Shown here one piece after another: positions 1 through 8,034 of a stretch of DNA of 64,000 nt (position 1 is its first letter; each line of letters opens with the position of its first letter). The stretch spans positions 51,319 to 115,318 of the forward strand of contig JAAWWE010000011.1 of NCBI GenBank assembly GCA_021404525.1, given 5' to 3'. This stretch comes from Rhodobiaceae bacterium (GTDB taxonomy: Bacteria; Pseudomonadota; Alphaproteobacteria; Parvibaculales; Parvibaculaceae). Both the position numbers and the translations under genes were made by a program. Below the pieces are notes generated by a model that saw only the letters and a program-made list of their open reading frames with translations, had not been told where the DNA came from and searched no databases.

Positions 1-456
1 GGTGAAAGACGCAACAAGCGGACTTTCTGACCTGTCTGCAAAACCCGAGATCGTATTGACCAGAGAAAGCCCTGCGAATTGTTGCACTTCAAAACGAAAC
101 TGATCTCCGTCAGCGCTCTCCCAGGAAGTCATGCGAACATCAGTCACTTCAGCGCGACCGTCTGTATCAACAATTTCCGTTACAAGTCTCTGTGAGAGCG
201 TGTACCCGTCGCAGGAATTGCCATCCCACTCAAGGACCATTCGACCACTTAAAGCTCCCACATCCGCGCTGGTTTTTACTTCTGATAGTTGAAGCTCATA
301 AACAGCACGGTGAGCAGCAAGTTCCTCCGCGTGAACATCGGTGCTCCAAAACAGTGCCAGGAGCGCGAGACCGCCAGTTGCGAGGGAAGAAATTTGAGGC
401 GATGCTAGGCCAGCCTTGCCGTTCCGGCGCCCATTTTCAGATCGAATTAAATCCAT
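1..456 (-). CDS. EipB-like cell-envelope protein (DUF1849), 3' part missing
   Basis: This ORF is absent from the supplied track because it runs off the left edge; I translated it by hand. Starting at the ATG at 456 it gives MDLIRSENGRRNGKAG, then a signal-peptide core ending about STDVHA, then a mature part with HRAVYELQLSE, SGRMVLEWDGNSCDGYT and ESADGDQFRFEVQ. These segments match the DUF1849/EipB family. EipB is a periplasmic protein needed for envelope integrity in Brucella and relatives. About 152 residues are visible, and the rest lies beyond base 1. The start codon overlaps the start of the divergent dehydrogenase at 455, so either this start or that one may lie slightly further in. The family call rests on motif memory, with no search. 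Confidence 0.72.
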   Translation of the reverse strand, partial: MDLIRSENGRRNGKAGLASPQISSLATGGLALLALFWSTDVHAEELAAHRAVYELQLSEVKTSADVGALSGRMVLEWDGNSCDGYTLSQRLVTEIVDTDGRAEVTDVRMTSWESADGDQFRFEVQQFAGLSLVNTISGFADRSESPLVASFT

Positions 457-1420
457 GTCCAAACCAAAAATCCTTGTTACGCGAAAGCTCCCGCCAGCCG
501 TCGAAGAAAGACTTCAAAAAGACTATCTGCCTGACCTTAACGCAACAGACGAGATTTATGGACAAGAAGAACTGATTAAACGCGCAAAAGACTGCGACGC
601 ACTTCTTGTGACGGTTACCGACTCAATCAGTCGCACCGTAATTGAGCAACTGCCTGAATCTATCAGAATGATAGCTACTTTCTCTGTCGGGTTTGACCAG
701 ATTGATATCGCAGCCGCACAAGATCGTGGAATTACCGTGAGCAACACGCCGGGCGTGCTAACAAATGCAACCGCCGATATTGCCCTGCTTCTTCTGCTGG
801 GCGCGGCGCGGGGTGCGGGCAACGGGGAGCACGCCGTTCGTCAAAATAGCTGGAAGAACTGGGCTCCAACGGGGTTTTTGGGCCGCGACCTCACGGGAAA
901 ACGCCTGGGCATCCTTGGTATGGGACGCATTGGACAAGCGGTCGCAAAGCGCGCACGAGCCTTCGATATGGAGATCCATTACCACAATCGAAGCCGCCTG
1001 CCCGCGGAACAAGAGGCTGGCGCTCACTACCATGCAAGTCTAGAGGCCCTCCTCCCGTACTGCGATTTCCTGTCGATTCATGCCGCTTCCACACCGCAGA
1101 CGCGCGGCATAATCAATGCAGAAACCTTGCGGGCTTTACCCGCCGGAGCAATCGTTGTGAACACCTCACGGGGTGACCTGGTAGACGATGACGCGCTCAT
1201 ACATGCGTTAGCGTCTGGTCATTTAGGCGCGGCCGGTCTCGACGTCTTCAACAATGAACCCGATTTGGACCCTCGCTATCGCGCGCTGCCCAATACATTT
1301 CTGCTCCCCCATTTGGGCAGTGCGACGCTTGAAACACGCAACGCTATGGGGTTCTGCGCGCTCGACAATCTGGACGCCTTTTTCGCTGGAAAGCCCCTTC
1401 CAACACCCGTCACGCCCTAG
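455..1420 (+). CDS. D-isomer-specific 2-hydroxyacid dehydrogenase (glyoxylate/hydroxypyruvate reductase-like)
   Basis: The product should reduce a 2-oxoacid such as glyoxylate or hydroxypyruvate with NAD(P)H in the cytoplasm. The Rossmann motif GMGRIG lies near residue 154. The catalytic Arg is in NTSRGDLVDDD, the Glu in FNNEPDLD and the His in LPHLGSAT, the usual order for this family. I start it at ATG 455 (MSKPKILVT) and not at the TTG at 416 in the track, because relatives begin with this strand and the longer form runs deep into the divergent eipB-like gene. No clear Shine-Dalgarno precedes 455. The exact substrate cannot be read from the sequence. Confidence 0.88.
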   Translation: MSKPKILVTRKLPPAVEERLQKDYLPDLNATDEIYGQEELIKRAKDCDALLVTVTDSISRTVIEQLPESIRMIATFSVGFDQIDIAAAQDRGITVSNTPGVLTNATADIALLLLLGAARGAGNGEHAVRQNSWKNWAPTGFLGRDLTGKRLGILGMGRIGQAVAKRARAFDMEIHYHNRSRLPAEQEAGAHYHASLEALLPYCDFLSIHAASTPQTRGIINAETLRALPAGAIVVNTSRGDLVDDDALIHALASGHLGAAGLDVFNNEPDLDPRYRALPNTFLLPHLGSATLETRNAMGFCALDNLDAFFAGKPLPTPVTP

Positions 1421-1592
1421 GCAAACAACTACGCCTCGCCCCCACAGCGCTCGGCAAATTCTGCCGCCATGGACGGGCTCACCCAAATTTCATCAAGGAA
1501 ACCGCCATTCTCGTTTTGGCACGTGGTTTGCGACCACCTCTCCAAACACATGCGCGCAATCCGTCATCGGTGCGCCTTTAGGAGACCTGGCT

Positions 1593-2309
1593 ATGGGCCA
1601 ACAGATACCAAACGAGCGACCTATGGACGCTTTGCGTGAGAGCATTCATCCCGTGATCGACACCATGGAGATGCGTCTTCGTTGTGAACTGCTCCGGGAA
1701 GCTCAAGAGTCAGTAGACCCAGACACTGTTGTCGTCAAAGCGCTGGAATATGCGGCAGAAGCCGAACAGCGCATTGCTGAGCTCAACGCCCGTGTTCGCA
1801 CGTTGGAGTCTCTGGCGAAGACAGACGAACTCACAGGCCTTCTCAACCGCCGTGGTTTTTATGACGCCGTACGCCGCGAATTGCAGCAATCGTCCCGCCA
1901 CAAAGAGACTGGTGTCCTTGCCTATATCGATCTCGACGAATTCAAACCCATCAACGACAATCTGGGCCATGCCGCTGGCGACGAAGTTCTCCAGTCGGTC
2001 GGCAGGCAACTAGGCACAAACATCCGAGCAACAGACTTTGCAGCACGCCTTGGTGGCGACGAATTCGCTGTCCTGTTCGTACGCGCAGAACATATTCCTG
2101 CCCGTAAACGGGCGCGTGTCATGCTGGAAGAATTGAACAGCCTGACGGTGACCTGGAAACGTAAGAAGATTCAGGTACGTGCAAGCATGGGTCTGGCCAA
2201 CTACACAGGCGAAACCGCTTTCGAAGAGCTGCTGGCACAATCCGACAGGGCCATGTACCGAGAGAAGCGCAAAGCGTCAGAAAGCCGCTCAGCCGCCGCC
2301 ACTCGGTAG
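1593..2309 (+). CDS. GGDEF-domain diguanylate cyclase
   Basis: The product should make cyclic di-GMP from two GTP. The track ORF begins at 1254 inside the dehydrogenase. The better start is ATG 1593 (MGQQIPNERPMD), preceded by AGGAGA, giving about 238 residues. The N-terminal third is helical with no recognisable sensor domain or membrane segment. The catalytic motif RLGGDEF is intact, and an RATD sequence five residues before it matches the inhibitory I-site RxxD, so product feedback is expected. DELTGLLNRRGF marks the start of the GGDEF fold. The 3' end overlaps the convergent deiminase-like gene by 21 bases. Confidence 0.92.
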   Translation: MGQQIPNERPMDALRESIHPVIDTMEMRLRCELLREAQESVDPDTVVVKALEYAAEAEQRIAELNARVRTLESLAKTDELTGLLNRRGFYDAVRRELQQSSRHKETGVLAYIDLDEFKPINDNLGHAAGDEVLQSVGRQLGTNIRATDFAARLGGDEFAVLFVRAEHIPARKRARVMLEELNSLTVTWKRKKIQVRASMGLANYTGETAFEELLAQSDRAMYREKRKASESRSAAATR

Positions 2310-3341
2310 CGCCGGTTCTGGTTGAGTTAGGCGTCGGATCGCGCCCCCGCCTTTGGCTAGGACAGGCGTTGGAACCTGGATCACCTTTCTGTCCGAATAG
2401 ACAGCGCCGATGATTGAGGCAGCAATCCCGTCATTTGGGTCACCATAAGACGGCACGATAACCGCCCCATTTGCGACATAGAAATCAAGATAGTTCGACG
2501 CTAGCCGCGTTCCATCAAAACCAATCTGCGGGTTCTGCGGGAGCGGTACCGACGTGATCGTGAGACTTTCTCCCCGCGCCGTCACAGCCGACTCCAAATG
2601 CGCCCTATTGTCAGCCAGCGTTGCCCGGTCGAGATCGTCAGGGTCAGATACTTCAGAAACAAGTACCCTACCTCTCCCCGCAAAGACTGCAACGCGGCTC
2701 ACCTGACCCTGCGTGGGATCAGCGGCAAGCCCCCCTCCAAGCCAGATCACTTTTCGAGCGCCCAAAAAGAGAGCGAGCCGCTCCTCAATCTCGGGACGGG
2801 TCAACTCAGGATTACGATCTTCATTGAGAAGACATTCCTCCGTCGCAAGCACGGTGCCATATCCATCAGCGCTGATCGCCCCGCCTTCCAACACCATGTC
2901 TGCCGGGAAGCTCTTTGTTCTTTCGTGGTGGAGAATTTTTCCTGCAAGAGCCGCATCCCGGGCAAACCCATGCACAGAGTTACCCCACCCGTTGAACTGC
3001 CAGGCAATGCCAGCGACGGCGTCCTCACCATTGCTCACATACATAGGCGCAGTGTCCCGCGCCCAACAGTCATCGATAGGAAGCTCTAGAAACTCGACAT
3101 TTTTGTTGCGCCCGCAGGCAAATCGCGCTTGCGCGGCATCCTCTTCACGAACGACCACCACGACCGGTTCATATTCAGCGATGGTCCGAATGACCTCGGC
3201 TGCTTCTGTATAAGCCTGCGGCATCAAATCACGCCAGCGGTCGGTCCTGGACGGCCATTGGACCCAACACCGCCTGTGCGGTTCCCACTCTCCTGGTAGA
3301 AAAAACCCCTCACCCACCGGAGAGTGCAAATAATCGTCCAT
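2289..3341 (-). CDS. Agmatine deiminase family protein lacking catalytic His and Cys
   Basis: About 350 residues align by eye over the whole length with agmatine deiminase (AguA), which turns agmatine into N-carbamoylputrescine. Conserved segments are GEWEPHRRCWVQWPSR, DDCWARDTAP, VLEGGAISADGYGT with TEECLLNEDRNP, and GTRLASNYLDFYVANG. Two active-site motifs are changed. The family's NGHxDN (catalytic His) reads QGQVSRV, and the C-terminal GGNIHCITQQ (nucleophilic Cys) reads GGGAIRRLTQ. The Asp in WxRD and the EGG segment remain. The frame is open throughout, so this looks like a diverged pseudoenzyme or altered enzyme and not a decayed gene. It is divergent from the RidA-like gene, with a 91-base gap. 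Confidence 0.85.
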   Translation of the reverse strand: MDDYLHSPVGEGFFLPGEWEPHRRCWVQWPSRTDRWRDLMPQAYTEAAEVIRTIAEYEPVVVVVREEDAAQARFACGRNKNVEFLELPIDDCWARDTAPMYVSNGEDAVAGIAWQFNGWGNSVHGFARDAALAGKILHHERTKSFPADMVLEGGAISADGYGTVLATEECLLNEDRNPELTRPEIEERLALFLGARKVIWLGGGLAADPTQGQVSRVAVFAGRGRVLVSEVSDPDDLDRATLADNRAHLESAVTARGESLTITSVPLPQNPQIGFDGTRLASNYLDFYVANGAVIVPSYGDPNDGIAASIIGAVYSDRKVIQVPTPVLAKGGGAIRRLTQPEPALPSGGG

Positions 3342-3432
3342 AAGTTCCCCTAATCTGACTCAAAATACTGCGCAGACGAGCCATTGTGCCGTAAACTGGC
3401 CAGAAAGAAAAACTCACTGACAGGACGCCGAA

Positions 3433-3900
3433 ATGAGTGAAAGCACCGCAGAAAAGTTGAGCGCGCTGGGGATCACCCTTCCCAAACCAACACCTGCAGC
3501 AGGGACATATTCCCCCTACATCATTTCAGGCAACCTTGTGTTCATCTCCGGGCAGGTGCCGGTGGGGTCCAAGGGCCTTGAGTTTCAGGGCAAGGTCGGC
3601 AGCACATTTGACGTGGACGAAGCAAAAGCCGCCGCGCGTCTCTGTGCGATCAATATTCTGGCTCAACTCTCGACCGCACTCGACGGCAATCTTGACCGGG
3701 TAACCCGCTGTGTGAAGCTGGGCGGGTTTGTGAATTCGGTGCCTGAATTCGGCGACCATCCAGCGGTCATGAATGGCGCCTCCGATCTTATGGTCGAAGT
3801 CTTTGGAGACAAGGGCAAACATGCCCGTTTTGCTGTCGGCGCCCCCTCTCTGCCATTCGATGTGGCTGTCGAGGTTGAAGCAATCTTCGAGATTGCGTGA
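3433..3900 (+). CDS. RidA/YjgF-family protein (about 150-residue subgroup)
   Basis: RidA proteins hydrolyse reactive imine/enamine intermediates to keto acids and release ammonia. This 155-residue member belongs to the longer subgroup beginning SAxEKLxxLGIxLPxP (here SALGITLPKPTPAAGTYSPY). The core segments NLVFISGQVPV and HARFAVGAPSLPFDVAVEVEAIFEI are present, and the Arg in HARFAVG corresponds to the substrate-binding Arg of RidA. It leads a plus-strand run with the FemAB-like and HIT genes (24- and 9-base gaps), which suggests one transcript. Confidence 0.88.
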   Translation: MSESTAEKLSALGITLPKPTPAAGTYSPYIISGNLVFISGQVPVGSKGLEFQGKVGSTFDVDEAKAAARLCAINILAQLSTALDGNLDRVTRCVKLGGFVNSVPEFGDHPAVMNGASDLMVEVFGDKGKHARFAVGAPSLPFDVAVEVEAIFEIA

Positions 3901-3924
3901 GCACCAGGTCCGCGGAAAACGAAC

Positions 3925-5106
3925 ATGGGTGATGCCGAACAAGTGGTGATGAAGGTTGTGCCGCGGATGGAAGAAATTCCAGCAGCAGCCTGGGACGCCT
4001 GCGCCAATCCCGGCGGAGAGGTTCCAGACGTCCCCTTTCTGTCCCACGCGTTCCTGAAGGCACTAGAAGAGAGTGGATCGGCAACAGCCCGAACCGGCTG
4101 GGCTCCGCACCACCTTGTTCTCGAAGAGCCCGATGGCAGTCTTGCCGGTGTGGTTCCCATGTATATGAAGAATCACAGCCAGGGAGAATATGTCTTCGAC
4201 TATGGTTGGGCAGATGCTTTTGAGCGTGCCGGTGGCAACTACTACCCAAAACTACAAGTCTCCGTGCCTTTCACACCCGCCACAAGCAGACGCATACTGG
4301 CGCGACCTGGGCTGTTTCAGGAAAGAACCGAAGATCAGCTGACGGCGGGCATGATCGAGCTGGCGCGTCAGCTCGAAGTCTCGTCGGTCCACCTCACCTT
4401 TTTGCCGGAGAAGCAATGGGCGAGGCTCGGCGAGCTCGGCTTTCTTCAACGCACAGACCAGCAGTTTCATTGGCTGAACAATGGCTATGAAACTTTTGAC
4501 GATTTTCTGAACGATCTTGCGTCCCGCAAACGCAAAAACCTTCGCAAAGAACGAGCGCGTGCAATTGAGAACGGCATTGAAATCGAATGGATAACAGGCA
4601 CCGATCTTACCGAAACCCACTGGGACGCCTTTTTCGAATTCTACACCGACACAGGCATGCGGAAATGGGGCTCTCCCTATCTCACCCGTGAGTTCTTCTC
4701 GATGATCGGCGAAACCATGCCCGATGAAACACTTCTCATCATGGCAAAGCGTGACGGGCGCTATATTGCCGGCGCGCTGAATTTCGTGGGATCAGAAACC
4801 CTGTTCGGCAGAAACTGGGGCTGCATCGAACATCATCCGTTCTTGCATTTTGAAGTTTGCTACTATCAAGCCATTGATTTCGCAATCTCCAGAGGACTGA
4901 AGAAAGTAGAGGCCGGCGCCCAAGGGGCACACAAACTCGCTCGGGGATATTTGCCAACCCACACCTATTCCGCCCACTATATTTCTAATCCGAGCTTCCG
5001 GGAAGCAGTGGAGCATTATCTTGAGCAAGAGCGACGTCATGTAGACCATGACATTGCAGCCCTGAGCAAACACGCTCCTTTCAGACAAACGGCCGACGAG
5101 AACTAG
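3925..5106 (+). CDS. FemAB-like/GNAT acyltransferase (PF04339, former DUF482)
   Basis: The 393-residue product matches the FemAB_like family. Typical segments are PFLSHAFLKALEESGSA near the N terminus, YVFDYGWADAFERAGGNYYPKLQ, the LASRKRKNLRKERARA stretch, and the C-terminal PTHTYSAHYISNPSFREAV with an acidic, charged tail. The fold is two GNAT-like acyltransferase domains. Characterised relatives move amino acids onto peptidoglycan precursors, but the substrate of this subfamily is not established as far as I know. No signal peptide or membrane segment is seen, so it is cytoplasmic. It lies nine bases before the HIT gene and is probably co-transcribed with it. Confidence 0.85.
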   Translation: MGDAEQVVMKVVPRMEEIPAAAWDACANPGGEVPDVPFLSHAFLKALEESGSATARTGWAPHHLVLEEPDGSLAGVVPMYMKNHSQGEYVFDYGWADAFERAGGNYYPKLQVSVPFTPATSRRILARPGLFQERTEDQLTAGMIELARQLEVSSVHLTFLPEKQWARLGELGFLQRTDQQFHWLNNGYETFDDFLNDLASRKRKNLRKERARAIENGIEIEWITGTDLTETHWDAFFEFYTDTGMRKWGSPYLTREFFSMIGETMPDETLLIMAKRDGRYIAGALNFVGSETLFGRNWGCIEHHPFLHFEVCYYQAIDFAISRGLKKVEAGAQGAHKLARGYLPTHTYSAHYISNPSFREAVEHYLEQERRHVDHDIAALSKHAPFRQTADEN

Positions 5107-5115
5107 GAAACATTC

Positions 5116-5532
5116 ATGGCGTATGACGACGACAACATTTTCGCAAAAATTCTGAGAGGCGAAGCGCCTTGCATCAAAGTCTATGAAGATGACAAGACAT
5201 TCTCGTTCATGGACGTGATGCCACAGGCCGATGGTCATACCCTTGTGATTCCCAAGGCACCTGCAGAAAATCTGTTTGATCTCGAGCCGGAACACTACGC
5301 AGCGCTCGCCCAGGTAACCCAGAAAATCGCAGCAGCCGTTAAACAGGCGATCGGCTCACCGGGGGTCATGATTGCACAGCTAAATGGAGCGGAAGCAGGA
5401 CAGACCGTCTTTCACTTCCACAATCATATCATTCCACGCTGGAGCGGTTTGGAGATGAAACTCCACGCGCGCGAGATGGCCGATATGGAAAAACTCGAAG
5501 AACAAGCACAAAAAATTCGCGCGGCTCTCTAA
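5116..5532 (+). CDS. HIT-family nucleotide hydrolase/transferase
   Basis: This 138-residue protein carries the histidine triad as FHFHNHIIPRW near residue 100, with the His nucleophile in HFHNH. The N terminus (DDDNIFAKILRGEAPCIKVYEDD) is typical of bacterial HinT-like proteins, which hydrolyse AMP-lysine or related adenylated substrates. Cytoplasmic. It follows the FemAB-like gene by nine bases. Confidence 0.93.
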   Translation: MAYDDDNIFAKILRGEAPCIKVYEDDKTFSFMDVMPQADGHTLVIPKAPAENLFDLEPEHYAALAQVTQKIAAAVKQAIGSPGVMIAQLNGAEAGQTVFHFHNHIIPRWSGLEMKLHAREMADMEKLEEQAQKIRAAL

Positions 5533-5570
5533 TCGCCAGCGCCTGAACATGTCTATTGGGGGATAGGATT

Positions 5571-7199
5571 ATGTTAACCAAAAAGCTCACGGCAACACTC
5601 ATGATGTCCGCAGGCCTTCTGCTGCCCGCACACGCCGCAGAAGGTGTGTCGGGGTACACCCTTGAAGAAGTCGTACCAGGTTCAGCCTTTCACGGCATTC
5701 ACGGCATCACCTTCACATCAGACAATCGCATTTTGGCAGGCAGTGTCTTGGGTCGGGCAATATACGAAATTGATCCTGAAACCGGTGACACATCCATCTT
5801 CATTGATGCGCCTGAAGGCATGGCGGACGACCTGGAAGAAGGCCCAAACGGCGAACTGGGATGGACCGCGTTTCTTGAAGGCAAATATTACCTGCGCACT
5901 GCACAGGGGGAAACGCTGACCCTGGCAGAAGGCCTGTCCGGCCTGAACTCTACTGCCTGGTCACCAGATGGACGCCTGTTCACCACACAAGTTTTCTTAG
6001 GCGACGCCCTATACGAACTCGACCCGGCAGGAAACGCCCCACCTCGCAAGATAATGGAAAACATGGGCGGACTGAATGGCTTCGACTTCGGACCTGACGG
6101 CAAGCTCTACGGCCCTCTCTGGTTCAAAGGTCAGGTCGCGAAGGTCGACGTGGACACGGCAGAACTCGAAATCATTGCGGACGGGTTCGACGTTCCCGCT
6201 GCAGTCAATTTCGACTCCAAAGGAAATCTCTGGGTCGTCGACACAGCCCGCGGCGACGTCGTGCGGGTTGACGTCGCCACCGGTGAGAAAACTGTTGTAG
6301 CTAGTGTGAACCCCTCCATCGACAATCTGGCGATCAGCGCAACCGATGAACTGGTGATCACCAACATGGCCGACAACGCGGTGATCAGGATCAACACGGA
6401 GACCGGTGAAAGCACGCCCCTGACAAGCGGCGCCCTCGCCGTGGCAGCAGACCTTGCCATGGTCACCGGCGAAGACGGCAAAGAAACGCTCCTGATCGGC
6501 GATCTCTTTTCCTTCCGCGCTCTCGACATCGCCAGCGGTGATGTCTCCGAAGTGGGGCGTGTCTTCGGCTCCAATATTGACTATCCAATAAGCGTCGGAG
6601 CCAATGGTACGGACATTGCCTTGGCGGGCTGGTCCGCAGGCATGGTTCAACGGTACGACATGGAATCCGGCGAGCTTGGCGAAATCCACCACAATTTCAC
6701 AACACCTTTAGATGCCTTGCCCCTGCCGGGGGGCGACACGCTGGTGTCAGAATATGCACGCGGCGCTCTTGTCCGGGTCGATGGGTCGGATTGGAGCAAA
6801 CGAACGGACGTGGCAACAGAGCTTGCAGGTCCATCAACTTTATTGGCGCTTGAGAACGGAAACGTTTTGGTTTCAGAGAACCTTTCGGGCACCATTTCCG
6901 AGATCAATCTGGAGACGGGTGAAAAAACTGTGATTGTAGAAGGGCTCGCTGGGCCAGAAGGGTTTGACCAAGGCGCAGACGGCACACTTTATGTGGCCGA
7001 AGTTGGCGCAAAACAAATCTCCCTGATCACTGCTTCAGGTGAGAAGTCAGTGATCGGCACAGATTTACCCATCGGCTTTGCAGGCCCGGAAGACGGCCTA
7101 CCCATCTATGTCCCAACAGGACTTGCAGTATCTGCAGCGGGCGATGTTTACTTCGCCTCTGATATGGAAGCCGCAATCTATAAGTTGAAACGCCAATGA
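5571..7199 (+). CDS. Secreted SMP-30/NHL-like beta-propeller protein
   Basis: I start it at ATG 5571 (MLTKKLTATLMMSAGLLLPAHAAEG), preceded by GGGGGATAGG. The track start at 5556 is a TTG. The first 22 or so residues form a classic signal peptide ending AHA, so the mature protein is periplasmic or exported. The rest is a series of repeats of about 40-45 residues such as GTISEINLETGEKTVIVEGLAGPEG and NLWVVDTARGDVVRVDVATGEKTV, typical of six-bladed propellers of the gluconolactonase/SMP-30 or NHL kind. I cannot identify a substrate or metal-site residues with confidence. The stop overlaps the next gene's start by four bases (ATGA). Confidence 0.78.
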   Translation: MLTKKLTATLMMSAGLLLPAHAAEGVSGYTLEEVVPGSAFHGIHGITFTSDNRILAGSVLGRAIYEIDPETGDTSIFIDAPEGMADDLEEGPNGELGWTAFLEGKYYLRTAQGETLTLAEGLSGLNSTAWSPDGRLFTTQVFLGDALYELDPAGNAPPRKIMENMGGLNGFDFGPDGKLYGPLWFKGQVAKVDVDTAELEIIADGFDVPAAVNFDSKGNLWVVDTARGDVVRVDVATGEKTVVASVNPSIDNLAISATDELVITNMADNAVIRINTETGESTPLTSGALAVAADLAMVTGEDGKETLLIGDLFSFRALDIASGDVSEVGRVFGSNIDYPISVGANGTDIALAGWSAGMVQRYDMESGELGEIHHNFTTPLDALPLPGGDTLVSEYARGALVRVDGSDWSKRTDVATELAGPSTLLALENGNVLVSENLSGTISEINLETGEKTVIVEGLAGPEGFDQGADGTLYVAEVGAKQISLITASGEKSVIGTDLPIGFAGPEDGLPIYVPTGLAVSAAGDVYFASDMEAAIYKLKRQ

Positions 7200-7585
7200 T
7201 CGATGTTTTCCCGGAAGCCGATACGCTTCCAATTTTTCCCAGCCGAGACTTCAAAAACACCATCGCCTTCTATGACAAACTCGGCTTTGGCGTGCACCTG
7301 CATGTGCCGGGTCCAGAGGGATACCTCATCCTGACCAGCGGGCCCATGGAGATACACTTCTTCCCTTGCCCTGATTTGGACCCAACGACAAGTATCGTCG
7401 GCGTCTATATCCGCTCCGACGACGTGGACACCTTGTTCGACATCGTCGCGCCAGAGTTCCTACCCACAGAAGGCATCCCCCGCTACGAGGCCCCAGCGGA
7501 CCGTCCATGGGGCATGCGGGAGTTCTACGTCGTCGATGAAGACGGCAGCCTTCTCAAATTCGGGCAAGAAATCAAGAAAAGCTAA
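7196..7585 (+). CDS. VOC-family (glyoxalase/bleomycin resistance-like) protein
   Basis: The 129-residue product shows the VOC beta-alpha-beta-beta-beta pattern. It opens with ADTLPIFPSRDFKNTIAFYDKLGF and closes with WGMREFYVVDEDGSLLKFGQE, as in small bleomycin-resistance-type proteins. Such proteins bind or modify small ligands, and several only sequester them. Function here is unassigned. It is translationally coupled to the propeller gene by an ATGA overlap, and its end overlaps the convergent NTF2-like gene by four bases. Confidence 0.82.
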   Translation: MIDVFPEADTLPIFPSRDFKNTIAFYDKLGFGVHLHVPGPEGYLILTSGPMEIHFFPCPDLDPTTSIVGVYIRSDDVDTLFDIVAPEFLPTEGIPRYEAPADRPWGMREFYVVDEDGSLLKFGQEIKKS

Positions 7586-7965
7586 GGCGCATAACTGGAC
7601 CGGCACTTAATGCCCCATTGCCCGTCTTCCAAGGTCACCACATAGATCGAGTCAAAATGACCGATCACACTGCCGTCTTCACGGTAGCGCGTGAACCGGG
7701 TGTCAAAATGAACCTTGTCTTCACCAGAATGGATGACCTCTCTTCGATCCCAACCGGAATGGTGCCACCCATCGCCAAGGTTCTTGTCGAACATGTCCGG
7801 CTTATGCCAGCCCGGCCCGTCGATGATCACCATCGTGTTGGAGGCAAGACGAATACTCGGGAAATTGAAGGTCTTTTCCCACGCAGGCAAGTCCCGCGCA
7901 TTAAACGCAGTCATAAACGCATCGAGACAGTCTTGCGCCCCGGCGATAGCTGTTTCGTTTCCCAT
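7582..7965 (-). CDS. NTF2-like/SnoaL-like hypothetical protein
   Basis: I choose ATG 7965 (MGNETAIAGAQDCLDAF), because GGAGGGG stands at proper spacing upstream; the track begins at a TTG at 7977. The roughly 127-residue chain has the helix FMTAFNARDLPAWEKTFNFPSIRL followed by strands ending IYVVTLEDGQWGIKCRSSYAP, the cone-shaped NTF2 pattern. No catalytic residues are evident. It lies downstream of the clpA terminator, so it probably has its own promoter or is read through weakly. Confidence 0.7.
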   Translation of the reverse strand: MGNETAIAGAQDCLDAFMTAFNARDLPAWEKTFNFPSIRLASNTMVIIDGPGWHKPDMFDKNLGDGWHHSGWDRREVIHSGEDKVHFDTRFTRYREDGSVIGHFDSIYVVTLEDGQWGIKCRSSYAP

Positions 7966-7978
7966 CATCCCCTCCAAT

Positions 7979-8012
7979 GAAAAAGCCGACCCCTCAATAA
8001 AAGGGGCCGGCT
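7979..8012 (-). terminator. Intrinsic terminator after clpA
   Basis: The stem AGCCGACCCCT/AGGGGCCGGCT has one mismatch and a seven-base loop. On the minus strand it is followed by TTTTT. It lies just past the clpA stop at 8035. Confidence 0.82.
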
Positions 8013-8034
8013 GCTTTGTTCAGTATGCGTTTGA

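Noticed and set aside
1254-1592. N-terminal extension of the GGDEF protein in the track
   Set aside because: It overlaps the dehydrogenase by 167 bases in another frame and has no domain; ATG 1593 has a good Shine-Dalgarno.
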